Shown: positions 34,951 through 45,127, counted from the first letter of the stretch. The stretch is DNA of 64,000 nt from an uncultured Bacilli bacterium (GCA_934182615.1 CAKPRO010000001.1:96981-160980), one strand, 5' to 3'. The notes: generated from the letters alone by a model not told the origin. Translations and numbers: made by a program.

Positions 34951-37545
34951 CTATTTAGCCTCATACCAATTATTTCCCAACTCTATATCTACATCGAGTG
35001 GTACCTTTAAATCAAATACATTAGTCATAGTATTATATACAATCTCTTTAACTTTATCAATTTCATCATCGTATACATTAAATATTAATTCGTCATGTAC
35101 TTGAAGAATCATCTTACTCTTAATATTTTCTTTTTCAAATATTTCATCAATTTCAATCATAGCTTTTTTCAAAATATCTGAAGCTGACCCTTGAACAGGA
35201 GTATTAAGAGCCATTCTTTCACCCATATTTCTAATCATATAATTAGTACTCTTTAATTCATCAATAACTCTCTTTCTATTCATAATAGTTTTAACATAGC
35301 CATTCTTTTTAGCAGTTTCAATTTCTTTATCCATATAGTCTCTAACACCTGGATAAGTATCAAAATATTTATTAATAAATTCTTTAGCCTCTTTAACTGG
35401 AATACCTAAGTCTTCAGCTAAGCCATAACTACTAATACCATATAAAATACCAAAGTTAACAGCTTTAGCCTGCCTACGCATATTTTTAGTAACACCTTCT
35501 TGTGGTACTTTAAATATATCCATAGCGGTCTTAGTATGAATATCTATACCTTCATTAAAAGCATTTATTAAATCATTAACTCCTGATAAATGAGCAAATA
35601 CTCTAAGTTCAATCTGTGAGTAGTCAGAAGATAAAATAACACTATTACTTTCTGGAATAAAAGCCTTTCTAATAAGTCTACCATACTCACTTCTCATCGG
35701 AATATTTTGTAAGTTAGGTTCAATTGAAGATAACCTACCAGTTCTTGTTAAAGTCTGTGTATAAATAGTATGTATTTTACCATCATCACTAATACAGTTA
35801 ATCATACCATCAATATAAGTAGAATAAAGCTTAGTAAGTGCTCTATATTCTAAGATACAATTAACAATAGGATAATCCACTAATTTTTTAAGAACATCAG
35901 CATCAGTAGTATATCCCCCACTTTTATTTTTCTTTCCATAAGGAAGATTAAGCTTTTCAAATAAAATTTCACCAAGTTGTTTAGGAGAATTAATATTAAA
36001 TTCACATCCAGCATAATTATAAATATCCTTAGTAATAAGTTCTAATTTAATTTTAATTTCTTCTCCCATTTCTTTTAAAATATTTTTATCAACTCTAATA
36101 CCTTCAATTTCCATCTTAGCAAGTACCTTTGCTAGAGGCATTTCAATATTTTCAAATAGATAAATATTATCTTCTTCTTTCATCTTATTATATAGTTCTT
36201 TCTTTGAAGTATAAATAAATTTAGCTTTAAGAATAGCTCTCTTACTAGCTTCTTCATCACTTACTACTTCTTTCTTATCATAAATAGGAATATTAAAATT
36301 CATATTATTAGCAAGATAAGCAATATCATCTTTAGTTTCGTAGTTAAGTAAATAAGCACTAATCATAGTATCAAAAACAATCTTAGGTACTTTAATACCA
36401 TATCTATTAAATATTACAATTAACTTCTTATAATCATAAGTAAATAAATTAAATTCAGTATTTAAAACATTATAATTATTTTTTAATATATCAAAAGGAA
36501 TATAGTAGGCCAAATTATTATTATATAAAGAAATACCAAGTAATTCAGCATCATGATAATTACCAATAGTAGTATCTAACCAGATAGCGGTCTCTTCATT
36601 AATTTTAACTTCATTAATATCAGTAATGATTTTAAAGTTATCTATACTACTATGTTCTTCTTCCTTTTTATCTTCTTCAATTACATCATCTAATTTTTTA
36701 AGAAGAGAATGAAAACCTAATTCTTTATAAATATTAGTAAGTTCTTCAATATTACAATTTTTATATTTTAAATCATCAAAACTAGCATCAAGAGGAACTT
36801 CTCTATATATTGTAACTAAATCTTTACTATAATAAGCATCTTCTTCCCCATCAATAAGTTTAGTTTGTGTAGCACCTTTAATATTATTAATATTAGCATA
36901 AATATTTTCAATAGTGGTATATTCACTAACTAATTTAATAGCTCCTTTTTCTCCAATACCACGAACACCAGGAATGTTATCTGAAGCATCTCCCATTAAA
37001 GCCTTTAAATCTATCATATGAATAGGTTCAAAACCATATGTCTCGTTAAAAGTTTTTCTATCCATCATAATATAATCTTTAGTTTTAAGTAATTTAACCG
37101 TTGTCTCATCACTAATTAACTGAAGTAAATCTTTATCACTACTTACAATTAAAGCCTCATATTCTGGATCTTTCTCACACCACATAGATACAGTACCAAT
37201 AATATCATCGGCTTCATAACCGGCACATTCTAAATATTTAATTCCCATTGCTGCAAGTATTTTCTTAGCAATTGGAAATTGTACCTTTAAGTCATCAGGA
37301 GTTTCTTTTCTTCCATCTTTATATCTTTCATATTTTTCATGTCTAAAAGTCTTACCTATATCAAAAGCCACCATCATATATTCTGGTTTCTCATCATTAA
37401 CAATTTTATTAATCATATTAACAAAACCATATACTCCATTCGTAGGAAATCCATCTTTATTTCTCATTATATTACCTGTATAAAGAGTAGCATAATAGCT
37501 TCTAAATAAAAGATTATTACCATCTACTAAAACTATTTTTTTCAT
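34951..37545 (-). CDS. polA: DNA polymerase I
   Basis: The 864-residue protein has an N-terminal 5'-3' exonuclease (VDGNNLLFRSYYA, ECAGYEADDIIGT, GDASDNIPGVRGIGEKGA), a middle region where the 3'-5' proofreading motifs are degraded (IWLDTTIGN in place of DTE), and a full polymerase domain (SSDYSQIELRVFAHLSG, RRQAKAVNFGILYGISSYG, LQVHDELIF). It fills gaps and removes RNA primers, and probably does not proofread, like other Bacillus-type Pol I enzymes. GGTGATGTT precedes the ATG. Confidence 0.97.
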   Translation of the reverse strand: MKKIVLVDGNNLLFRSYYATLYTGNIMRNKDGFPTNGVYGFVNMINKIVNDEKPEYMMVAFDIGKTFRHEKYERYKDGRKETPDDLKVQFPIAKKILAAMGIKYLECAGYEADDIIGTVSMWCEKDPEYEALIVSSDKDLLQLISDETTVKLLKTKDYIMMDRKTFNETYGFEPIHMIDLKALMGDASDNIPGVRGIGEKGAIKLVSEYTTIENIYANINNIKGATQTKLIDGEEDAYYSKDLVTIYREVPLDASFDDLKYKNCNIEELTNIYKELGFHSLLKKLDDVIEEDKKEEEHSSIDNFKIITDINEVKINEETAIWLDTTIGNYHDAELLGISLYNNNLAYYIPFDILKNNYNVLNTEFNLFTYDYKKLIVIFNRYGIKVPKIVFDTMISAYLLNYETKDDIAYLANNMNFNIPIYDKKEVVSDEEASKRAILKAKFIYTSKKELYNKMKEEDNIYLFENIEMPLAKVLAKMEIEGIRVDKNILKEMGEEIKIKLELITKDIYNYAGCEFNINSPKQLGEILFEKLNLPYGKKNKSGGYTTDADVLKKLVDYPIVNCILEYRALTKLYSTYIDGMINCISDDGKIHTIYTQTLTRTGRLSSIEPNLQNIPMRSEYGRLIRKAFIPESNSVILSSDYSQIELRVFAHLSGVNDLINAFNEGIDIHTKTAMDIFKVPQEGVTKNMRRQAKAVNFGILYGISSYGLAEDLGIPVKEAKEFINKYFDTYPGVRDYMDKEIETAKKNGYVKTIMNRKRVIDELKSTNYMIRNMGERMALNTPVQGSASDILKKAMIEIDEIFEKENIKSKMILQVHDELIFNVYDDEIDKVKEIVYNTMTNVFDLKVPLDVDIELGNNWYEAK

Positions 37546-37631
37546 AACATCACCAAGTCTTTCTATATATAATTATACTAAAAAAAAGCTTTAAAATAAA
37601 GTCTTTCTATGTTATTTTATTTATATAAATT

Positions 37632-37645
37632 ATTTCCCAGGAAAT
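37632..37645. promoter_or_regulatory. Near-consensus Noc-type site upstream of polA
   Basis: ATTTCCCAGGAAAT differs from the consensus at one central base but keeps the AATT extension on the left and AATT on the right. Confidence 0.6.
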
Positions 37646-37652
37646 AATTTAT

Positions 37653-37738
37653 TAGTTCGAATCTACGTTTCTCACTATCATTAAAGCCTAATGTCTTTAA
37701 TGAAAAATATGAAGCCTATAAAAATAGTCTTCATATTT
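37653..37738 (+). repeat. Multi-hairpin intergenic element, copy 4 (three hairpins)
   Basis: Hairpin 1 is TAGT-TC-GAA / TTC-TC-ACTA. Hairpin 2 is TCATTAAAG / CTTTAATGA with loop CCTAATGT. Hairpin 3 is AAATATGAAG / CTTCATATTT with loop CCTATAAAAATAGT, whose ends also pair (TAT/ATA). It faces copy 5 in the same polA-polC gap. Confidence 0.82.
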
Positions 37739-37805
37739 AACAACATTTTTAATTTAGGTATTATTTTATATAATATTTATTCATTAAAATAACAAAAAAC
37801 ACTTT

Positions 37806-37857
37806 AAATAAAGACTACAGGCTTTATTTAACAGTGAGAGATTACAAGCTCGAACTG
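37806..37857 (-). repeat. Multi-hairpin intergenic element, copy 5 (two hairpins)
   Basis: On the minus strand, after polC, hairpin 1 is CAGT-TC-GAG / CTC-TC-ACTG with loop CTTGTAAT, and hairpin 2 is AAATAAAG / CTTTATTT with loop CCTGTAGT. A run of eight T comes directly before hairpin 1, as in copy 2. Confidence 0.82.
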
Positions 37858-37878
37858 AAAAAAAATATTTCCCAAATT

Positions 37879-37892
37879 ATTTCCCGGGAAAT
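37879..37892. promoter_or_regulatory. Noc-type binding site downstream of polC
   Basis: Exact ATTTCCCGGGAAAT, with an extra half-site (ATTTCCC at 37867-37873) on its left, six bases from the polC stop. Confidence 0.82.
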
Positions 37893-37897
37893 ATTTT

Positions 37898-40800
37898 CTA
37901 AAATAAACTAAGTTGACTAGTCTCAGGCATACCTTCAAATATACCCATCGTTCTCATCTTATCAATTAAAGTTTGAGATACCTTACATCTAGTTTGAAAA
38001 TCCTCAATACTAATAAATGGAGCTCTTGCAGCCTCTTTTTCAATATTCTTAGCAACAACATCACCAAGACCATCAATAGCTCTAAATGGAGGAATAATAG
38101 TCTTATCATCTTCTACTGTAAAGATAGAACCCTTACTTTTATATAAATTATAAGGAGCAACCTTAATACCTCTTGCAGCCATCTCTAAAGCAACCTTTAA
38201 AGATTCAGATATACCATTCTCTTTATTAGAGGCATCAAAACCCTTATTCTCAATTTCAATAATAGAGTTCTTAATACTATCATATCCTCTAATCATAGCC
38301 TCAATATTAAAATCAGTAGCCTTAGTAGTATACCAACTAGCATAGAAGTATACAGGCATATGTACCTTATACCAAGCAATTCTAAAAGCACTTATAACAT
38401 AAGCAGCAGCATGTGCTTTAGGGAACATATACTTAATCTTATGACAACTATCAATAAACCAAGATTCAATACCAGCCTTTTCCATAGTTTCTTTATGCTT
38501 AGCCCAAGTTTCTGGATCTTTACTAGCCTTACCCTTACGTACAAATTCCATTATTTTAAATGCCTTAATAGGTTCAACACCATGATACATCAGATAAACC
38601 ATTATATCATCACGACATCCAATAACATCTTTAAAAGGAACAATATTATTCTTAATAAGTTCTTGTGCATTACCAAGCCATACATCAGTACCATGAGATA
38701 ATCCAGATATCTTAATAAGTTCCGCAAAAGTAGTAGGTTTAGTTTCCGCTACCATAGAAATAGTAAAGGGAGTACCAAACTCAGGAATACCAAGAGTACC
38801 AGTATCACACATAATTTGTTCATTAGTAACCCCAAGTACCTTAGTAGAAGTAAATATACTCATCGTATCCTTATCATCAAGAGGAACCTTAAGAATATCC
38901 GTACCAGATAATTCTTGAATTAATCTAAGTTGTGTAGGATCAGAATGACCTAATATATCAAGTTTAAGTAAATCTTGGTCAATAGCATGATAATCAAAGT
39001 GTGTCGTTCTCCATGCACTAGTAGGATCTTCAGCAGGAAATTGAAAAGGTGTAAAGTCAGATACATCCATATAATCAGGAACAACAACAATACCACCAGG
39101 ATGCTGACCAGTTGTTCTCTTAACACCAGTACACCCCATCGCCAGTCTCTCAATTTCACAAGATCTCTTATTCATAATACCCTTATCTTCAAAGTATCCC
39201 TTAACAAAACCAAAGGCTGTTTTTTCCGCAACAGTACCAATCGTACCAGCCCTATAAACATTATCAACACCAAATAAAACTTTAGTATATTCATGAGCAG
39301 ACGCTTGATTCAAATCCGAAAAGTTAAGATCAATATCAGGAACCTTATCAGCATTAAACCCAAGGAAAGTAGCAAATGGCATATCTTGCCCATCTTTATA
39401 CATATGCTCACCACAATTAGGACAAATCTTATCAGGCAAATCAAATCCACTAGAATAAGTAGCACCTAAATCATTACCATTATCATCTTTAAAAATACTA
39501 TTTTTACATTTAAGGCATCTATAATGAGCAGGAAGAGGATTAACCTCAGTAATACCCATCATCGTAGCTACAAATGAAGAACCAACACTACCTCTTGAAC
39601 CAACCAAGAAACCTTCATCATTAGAGTGTTTAACAAGTCTTTGAGCAATCAAATAAATAGGATCAAATCCCCCACCAATAACACCACCTAGAGACTTTTT
39701 AATTTTTTTATCTAGTGCCTTATCAGTCATTTCACCATCTTCTTCACTCCAATGTTTTTTAACATAATCACTAACAAGCATCTTAACCTCATCAAATCCG
39801 TTAACTAAAGTATTATGTAAATTTTCAAATAACTTAGAATCAAGTTCATCATCACTAATATTAGGATTATCTTCACTAATAATTTCTTTCCAGCATTTGT
39901 AGACAATATCACCATATAATTCCTTAGATATTCTCTCTTCAATATTATGTGGTAAATCATCACCATACCATTCTTTAGCCCTATCAAATACTAAGTCAGT
40001 AACCACTCTAGGACAATCCAAATAAGACTTACCATCATCACTCTTAACTCTAGGTGAAAAAGGAATACCACCAGTATCAATAATAACCTCAATCTCATCT
40101 ACCATATCAAGAACTTTATTAGTATTAGTAACAACAATATCATAAGCAAGTTCTTCTCCTAGAAAAGCAAAATCATTAAGCATTTCCTCAGTAGTTCTAA
40201 AGTGCTGTGAAGGAATACTCTTAATACTACTCTTAGCAAGAGGATGTCTACCACCACCAGGAACCTTCTGATTAACAATAATTTCTCTATATATCTTATC
40301 TTCCCTGCTAAAATGATGAACATCCCCAGTAGCCACGATAAGCTTACCAGCCTCACGAGTAGCATTAATAATCTTCTTAATATGTTCCTTAATTTCATTA
40401 ACATCTTTAAAATCACTAGTCTGAATCAAATGGTCATATACTTCCGGAGGCTGTACTTCAACATAATCATAGAAATTAATAATATTAGTAAGTTCTTCTC
40501 CCTCTTTACTTCTCCCCTCAATAAAAACTTCGCTTTCGTAGCAGCCACTACCAATAATAAGACCTTCTCTAAGTTCATTAAGTTTACTTCTAAGAATTCT
40601 TGGTGTCTTATATAAATAAGTAGTATTAGCAAGAGAAATAATTTTAAATAGATTCTTAAGTCCTGTCTTATTAAGAGCAATAGCATTAAAATGATAAGTT
40701 CTACCAAATTTATATATTTCATCTTTTGGAATAAGTTTCTCTAAATCACTTATCTTCTCAAAGTTCTGTGTAAATAATTTACCAAGCATCTTGTAGAAAA

Positions 40801-42520
40801 CTAAAGCAGTACCTTCAGCATCATAATCAGCTCTATGATGGGCGTCTTCATCCCAAGGAACATTATATCTTTTAACTAATGCAGATAAACTATGCCTAGA
40901 ATAGCCAGTATCTAACGCTCTAGATAACTCCAAAGTATCAATAACAGTACTATTAAATTCACCAAGATTATATTTTTTCATAGCACTAGAAATAAACGAA
41001 ATATCAAACTTAGCATTATGAGCAACCATTGGATTATCTCCTGCCCATTCTAAGAATCTCTTTGTAACATTCTCTTCATTGTCTTTACCTTTTACCATAT
41101 CATCAGTAATACAAGTAAGTTCTGTAATTTTATCAGGGATATGTCTTCCTGGATCAATTAATTCATCAAATCTATCAATAATAGCACCATCTTTAATCTT
41201 AACAGCACCTATTTCAATCATTTGATCAGCCCCACCAGCATTAAAACCAGTAGTCTCTGTATCAAAAACAACATAAGTAAGATCCTTAAGAATTCTATCA
41301 TCAGGTCTAACAACAATATTAACAGTATCATCAACAACAGTAAGTTCAGTACCATATAAACCCTTAAAATGTTTACTAGGATCTTCTATCTTTTTATTAT
41401 AACTTTTAATAATATCATAAGCAATAGGAAAGGCTTGACAACCACTATGATCGGTAATAGCAACCCCTCTGTAACCCATATCAATACACTTACTAACAAG
41501 TTCACAAGTATGTTTATTTAAATCAACATTAGTAATACCATCCATCTGACTCATCATTGTATGAGCATGAAGTTCAACTCTCTTAATAGGGGCATTATCT
41601 ACTACCTTTTCTTTTTCAGGACTCTCTGTCTTATCAACATCTTTATATCTAGTAGTAAAAGTAAGTTCGTTAGAATACTTATCCATAGCTACTTTACCAT
41701 AAAAGTTATACCAAGAACCAACCCTAAGTAAATCTTTAATTCTAGCATATTCATCATTATCTTTAGTAAACATCTTAACATAAATACTATCACTATTATC
41801 AGTAACCTTAAGAGTAATAATCTTATATCCACTCTTAGATTCAAACATATCCATACCAAATATCATCCCATTAATAGTAATATTATCTACTTCATACATT
41901 AAATCCTTAATAGGAGTAATACTAGTATCTCTCTTTGGTCTAAAGTATTTTTTTTCTTCTACTTTATCAGGAACACTTTCCTTTCTAGGAGACACCATAC
42001 TAGGTATATTAACTATTTTATCTTTTTCAATTTGATTAAGAATATCATTCTCTTTATTCTCACATAGATTTAAAACAAAATTACCATTAAATCCATATCT
42101 ATTAAGCATTTCATTCAAATATTCTTTCTTTTCAGTCATATAAGCAAGCTCTGCTTTATTATAAACATCAAATATATAATTATCATTATCAATATTTAAC
42201 TTTCTATCAATAAAAGTCTTATATTTAATACTCTCATCACTAAATAAATCTATTAATTTATCAAAATAATCTTCTAAATATTCATTACTATTATTATTCG
42301 TAGTAATAACAACATTAATATCTTTAATAGTCTTAAAAGTATTCATTATTTTATTACATAATTCATCATATATATATACAGGTAAAACTTTATCATTACT
42401 AATAATAAACTCCCATAAATTATTTTTCTCATACACTATAATCTTATCAATACTAGCATTCTCTAAATAATCTTTGTTCATGCCTATTTGATTAAGCAAT
42501 CTTTCCATTTTATCCTGCAT
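37898..42520 (-). CDS. polC: DNA polymerase III alpha subunit, PolC type
   Basis: This 1540-residue replicative polymerase is the Gram-positive PolC form. It has an N-terminal domain, an OB fold (about 210-300), a PHP domain (VELHAHTMMSQMDG) split by an inserted proofreading exonuclease (VVFDTETTGFNAG near 418, HNAKFDISFI, HHRADYDAEGT), the Cys zinc module (CLKCKN ... CPNCGEHM) and the palm (FLVGSRGSVGSSFV, PDIDLNFSD). It is about 100 residues longer than the Bacillus enzyme, with an extended N-terminal region. AGGTGATATT precedes the ATG. It defines this organism as Bacillota or a close relative. Confidence 0.98.
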   Translation of the reverse strand: MQDKMERLLNQIGMNKDYLENASIDKIIVYEKNNLWEFIISNDKVLPVYIYDELCNKIMNTFKTIKDINVVITTNNNSNEYLEDYFDKLIDLFSDESIKYKTFIDRKLNIDNDNYIFDVYNKAELAYMTEKKEYLNEMLNRYGFNGNFVLNLCENKENDILNQIEKDKIVNIPSMVSPRKESVPDKVEEKKYFRPKRDTSITPIKDLMYEVDNITINGMIFGMDMFESKSGYKIITLKVTDNSDSIYVKMFTKDNDEYARIKDLLRVGSWYNFYGKVAMDKYSNELTFTTRYKDVDKTESPEKEKVVDNAPIKRVELHAHTMMSQMDGITNVDLNKHTCELVSKCIDMGYRGVAITDHSGCQAFPIAYDIIKSYNKKIEDPSKHFKGLYGTELTVVDDTVNIVVRPDDRILKDLTYVVFDTETTGFNAGGADQMIEIGAVKIKDGAIIDRFDELIDPGRHIPDKITELTCITDDMVKGKDNEENVTKRFLEWAGDNPMVAHNAKFDISFISSAMKKYNLGEFNSTVIDTLELSRALDTGYSRHSLSALVKRYNVPWDEDAHHRADYDAEGTALVFYKMLGKLFTQNFEKISDLEKLIPKDEIYKFGRTYHFNAIALNKTGLKNLFKIISLANTTYLYKTPRILRSKLNELREGLIIGSGCYESEVFIEGRSKEGEELTNIINFYDYVEVQPPEVYDHLIQTSDFKDVNEIKEHIKKIINATREAGKLIVATGDVHHFSREDKIYREIIVNQKVPGGGRHPLAKSSIKSIPSQHFRTTEEMLNDFAFLGEELAYDIVVTNTNKVLDMVDEIEVIIDTGGIPFSPRVKSDDGKSYLDCPRVVTDLVFDRAKEWYGDDLPHNIEERISKELYGDIVYKCWKEIISEDNPNISDDELDSKLFENLHNTLVNGFDEVKMLVSDYVKKHWSEEDGEMTDKALDKKIKKSLGGVIGGGFDPIYLIAQRLVKHSNDEGFLVGSRGSVGSSFVATMMGITEVNPLPAHYRCLKCKNSIFKDDNGNDLGATYSSGFDLPDKICPNCGEHMYKDGQDMPFATFLGFNADKVPDIDLNFSDLNQASAHEYTKVLFGVDNVYRAGTIGTVAEKTAFGFVKGYFEDKGIMNKRSCEIERLAMGCTGVKRTTGQHPGGIVVVPDYMDVSDFTPFQFPAEDPTSAWRTTHFDYHAIDQDLLKLDILGHSDPTQLRLIQELSGTDILKVPLDDKDTMSIFTSTKVLGVTNEQIMCDTGTLGIPEFGTPFTISMVAETKPTTFAELIKISGLSHGTDVWLGNAQELIKNNIVPFKDVIGCRDDIMVYLMYHGVEPIKAFKIMEFVRKGKASKDPETWAKHKETMEKAGIESWFIDSCHKIKYMFPKAHAAAYVISAFRIAWYKVHMPVYFYASWYTTKATDFNIEAMIRGYDSIKNSIIEIENKGFDASNKENGISESLKVALEMAARGIKVAPYNLYKSKGSIFTVEDDKTIIPPFRAIDGLGDVVAKNIEKEAARAPFISIEDFQTRCKVSQTLIDKMRTMGIFEGMPETSQLSLF

Positions 42521-42606
42521 AATATCACCTAAACTTCCTAAATAATATTATACTAAAAAAAAGAAGTAAATTAAACATATTTACATTCTTTTTACAAACT
42601 TTTTTA

Positions 42607-42694
42607 ACTTCAGAGCCTGTAGTCTCTTCCGTGTTATAGAAAGCCTAGGTCTTTCTATAATAATTTAGAGCCTTTCTAAAAAAGTCTCTAAATT
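42607..42694 (+). repeat. Multi-hairpin intergenic element, copy 6 (three hairpins)
   Basis: Hairpin 1 centres on AGAG / CTCT with loop CCTGTAGT and TC/TC beneath it. Hairpin 2 is TTATAGAAAG / CTTTCTATAA with loop CCTAGGT. Hairpin 3 is AATTTAGAG / CTCTAAATT with loop CCTTTCTAAAAAAGT. It fills the gap between the polC start and the end of sufU. Confidence 0.8.
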
Positions 42695-42695
42695 A

Positions 42696-42720
42696 ACCTA
42701 TCAACAGATATTGTTGATAC
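42696..42720. repeat. TATCAACA hairpin
   Basis: TATCAACA / TGTTGATA around GATAT (about 42699-42719). Each arm is also a DnaA-box-like word. It follows the sufU terminator on the minus strand and resembles hairpins near 53498 and 55472. Confidence 0.55.
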
Positions 42721-42722
42721 AT

Positions 42723-42752
42723 AAAAAATCACCCATTTAACTATGAGTGATT
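42723..42752 (-). terminator. Terminator of the SUF operon
   Basis: AATCACTCAT / ATGGGTGATT stem overlapping the sufU stop, followed by six T on the minus strand. Confidence 0.75.
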
Positions 42753-43166
42753 TTCTTCTTCTAAATAATCTTTTATACCATTAGCGGATAAAGTAGCACA
42801 TTTAATTCTTGATGGTTGCTTACTAGTATCATCAAAAACAAGTAATTCTTTAAGTACATCTTTATCATATTCTTCTTCATTAATCATCTTAAGATAATTA
42901 TCAATTAAATAAATACCTTCTTCCTTAGATTTACCTACTAGCATATTAGCTAAAATATTAGTAGAAGATATACTAATAACACAAGCTTCACCTTCAAAAG
43001 AAATATCTCTAATAATATTATCTTCTATTTTTAAATAAATATCTAAATTATCAATACAACTAACATTTCTAGTATTAATCTTAACATAATCTTCATTACT
43101 AGTATGTTTCATATTAGGATTCTGATAATTATCTAAAATAATACTTCTTTTTAAATCTCTATCCAT
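42741..43166 (-). CDS. sufU: SufU, Fe-S cluster assembly sulfur-transfer protein
   Basis: This IscU-like protein of about 141 residues accepts sulfur from SufS. The zinc ligands of the SufU type are visible: CID (Cys and Asp, in NVSCIDNLD), GEACVIS and SRIKCATLS. The spacing is longer than in IscU, which fits SufU. The ATG overlaps the sufS stop by one base (TAATG) and has AAGGAAAT upstream. It is the last gene of sufC-sufD-sufS-sufU; no sufB follows it, unlike the usual Bacillus operon. Confidence 0.92.
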   Translation of the reverse strand: MDRDLKRSIILDNYQNPNMKHTSNEDYVKINTRNVSCIDNLDIYLKIEDNIIRDISFEGEACVISISSTNILANMLVGKSKEEGIYLIDNYLKMINEEEYDKDVLKELLVFDDTSKQPSRIKCATLSANGIKDYLEEENHS

Positions 43167-44362
43167 TATAATATTTCCTTCCATATATTACTACTATTCT
43201 TAAGTACATTAATAAGTAAATCAATTTCTTCCTTATTATTATAGAAACTTAAACTAATTCTAACAGTATTACTAATATTAAATACATTATCAAGAATTTT
43301 AGCACAATGATTACCTGCCCTAACACATATATTATATTTATCTAAGTAAATAGCGGCATCTTGAGCAAATACTCCTTTAATATTAAATGCTACAATATTA
43401 GTATCAACATCTTTATTATATACTTCAATAAAGTCTAGTTTATTAAGTTCATTAATTAAGTATCTTCTAAGATCTTTTTCATATTTATTAATTTTATCCA
43501 TACCTATATTATTTAAATATTGAATAGCAGCACTAAGGCCCAATACTCCCTCTATATTAGGAGTACCTCCTTCTAGTCTAGTAGGAATTTCTCTAAGTTC
43601 AACATAACCATCTTTAGTAAATATGGCATTCATACCACCACCATAGTTCATAGGAGTAATCTTATCAAGTAAATCAAATTTAGCATATAAAACTCCAACT
43701 CCAGTAGGTCCATACATCTTATGACCTGAAAAAGCCATAAAATCTATATCATCTTTTTGAACATCAATCTTCTTATGAGGAATACCCTGAGCAGCATCTA
43801 CTACTACGAAAATATTATTATCATGAGCTATCTTACTAATTTCTTTAATAGGTCTTTCATCCCCTACAACATTAGTAACATAAGCAAGTGATACAACTTT
43901 AGTCTTATTAGTAATATTCTTTTTAAAATTATCAATAGTAACTTCATGATTTTCATTTAAAGGAATATATTTAACCTTGATACCAATTTCTTTTTGTAAA
44001 ATAAACCACGGAAGAATATTTGAAGCATGTTCACTAAGTGTAATTAATACTTCATCATCTTTCTTAAGATAATTCCTAAAAAATCCTGTAACTATCATAT
44101 TCATTCCATTAGTAGTACCACTAGTAAAAACGATTTCTGAGTTTTCTTTAGCATTTATAAAATTTTTAATTTCTTCTCTTGTACTTTCATATAAATTATC
44201 AACAATAGCACTAGTTTTATAATCTCCTCTATGTGCATTAGCAGTATATTCATCATAGTATTTACAAATAGCCTCTCTAACACACTTAGGTTTTAAAGTA
44301 GTAGCACCATTATCAAAGTAAACAATATTATTAGAAAGCATTGCAAAATCATCTCTATGCAT
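43166..44362 (-). CDS. sufS: Cysteine desulfurase SufS
   Basis: This 398-residue PLP enzyme takes sulfur from cysteine. It has TSGTTNGMNMI, HASNILPW, VDAAQGIPHKKIDV, the PLP Lys in SGHKMYGPTGVG and the catalytic Cys in RAGNHCAKIL (group II desulfurases usually have RAGHHCAQP, so His is Asn here). It follows sufD immediately (TAAATG) and is coupled to sufU. AGGTGAATAA precedes the ATG. Confidence 0.96.
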   Translation of the reverse strand: MHRDDFAMLSNNIVYFDNGATTLKPKCVREAICKYYDEYTANAHRGDYKTSAIVDNLYESTREEIKNFINAKENSEIVFTSGTTNGMNMIVTGFFRNYLKKDDEVLITLSEHASNILPWFILQKEIGIKVKYIPLNENHEVTIDNFKKNITNKTKVVSLAYVTNVVGDERPIKEISKIAHDNNIFVVVDAAQGIPHKKIDVQKDDIDFMAFSGHKMYGPTGVGVLYAKFDLLDKITPMNYGGGMNAIFTKDGYVELREIPTRLEGGTPNIEGVLGLSAAIQYLNNIGMDKINKYEKDLRRYLINELNKLDFIEVYNKDVDTNIVAFNIKGVFAQDAAIYLDKYNICVRAGNHCAKILDNVFNISNTVRISLSFYNNKEEIDLLINVLKNSSNIWKEIL

Positions 44363-45127
44363 TTATTCACCTCCAATCGAATCTAAAATACTAAGTATTC
44401 TCTCCATATTTTCCATATCAGGATTAATATTAGAAAGTATCATACCTTTAATAATTAATTTAACAGAATCATTATATGATATACCTCTACTCATCAAATA
44501 GAATAAATCTTCTTCATTAATACTACCAATAGTAGAACTATGAATAGCGGTAACATCTTCTTCACTAATAAACATATTAGGATTAACTCTATTATCAGAA
44601 TCACCTAAAGTAACAATCTTTGTACTTTGATTTAAGTAGCAGTCCTTAATACCATTATCAACATAACTATTAATATCAAAGTAATTAGAACTATTTTCTT
44701 TAGCTACAATTCTATTAAATACATCACTACTAGTATTATTATCTAAATGATAAACATTAATTTTATAAAAATTATCATTATTACTAATACTAGAAAAATT
44801 ATATTTAATATTAGCTCCTCTTTTATTTAAATTAATATTAACTACTTCATTACATTTATTATTATAATAAAATTTACTTATTATTAAAGAAGAAGCCATA
44901 TCTAAATTATACTTAATATTAAAATTAATATCATTATTATTAGAATACTCAAATAAATGAATACATTTATTATTATTAACGTTAATACATAAACTTACAT
45001 TATTACAATCTATATAATCAATAAAATAATTACCATTATTATTAAAATTAATACTATTATCATTAATTTCTACATCATCACTAACAAATGGAATAATTTT
45101 ATTGTTTACTACTTTTATTTTATTCAT
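44363..45127 (-). CDS. Short SufB/SufD-family scaffold protein
   Basis: The 254-residue protein belongs to the SufBD beta-helix family by its C-terminal block: AIHSSTIGSINEEDLFYLMSRGIS, which contains the conserved His and Glu region near the SufC-binding helices. The rest is Asn- and Ile-rich (many repeats of NN), as expected for a beta-helix in an AT-rich genome. SufB and SufD are normally 420-470 residues, so about 40% is missing, mainly at the N-terminus. It is the only SufB/D in this operon and may work as a homodimer with SufC. Whether it is nearer SufB or SufD is unclear. Confidence 0.8.
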   Translation of the reverse strand: MNKIKVVNNKIIPFVSDDVEINDNSINFNNNGNYFIDYIDCNNVSLCINVNNNKCIHLFEYSNNNDINFNIKYNLDMASSLIISKFYYNNKCNEVVNINLNKRGANIKYNFSSISNNDNFYKINVYHLDNNTSSDVFNRIVAKENSSNYFDINSYVDNGIKDCYLNQSTKIVTLGDSDNRVNPNMFISEEDVTAIHSSTIGSINEEDLFYLMSRGISYNDSVKLIIKGMILSNINPDMENMERILSILDSIGGE

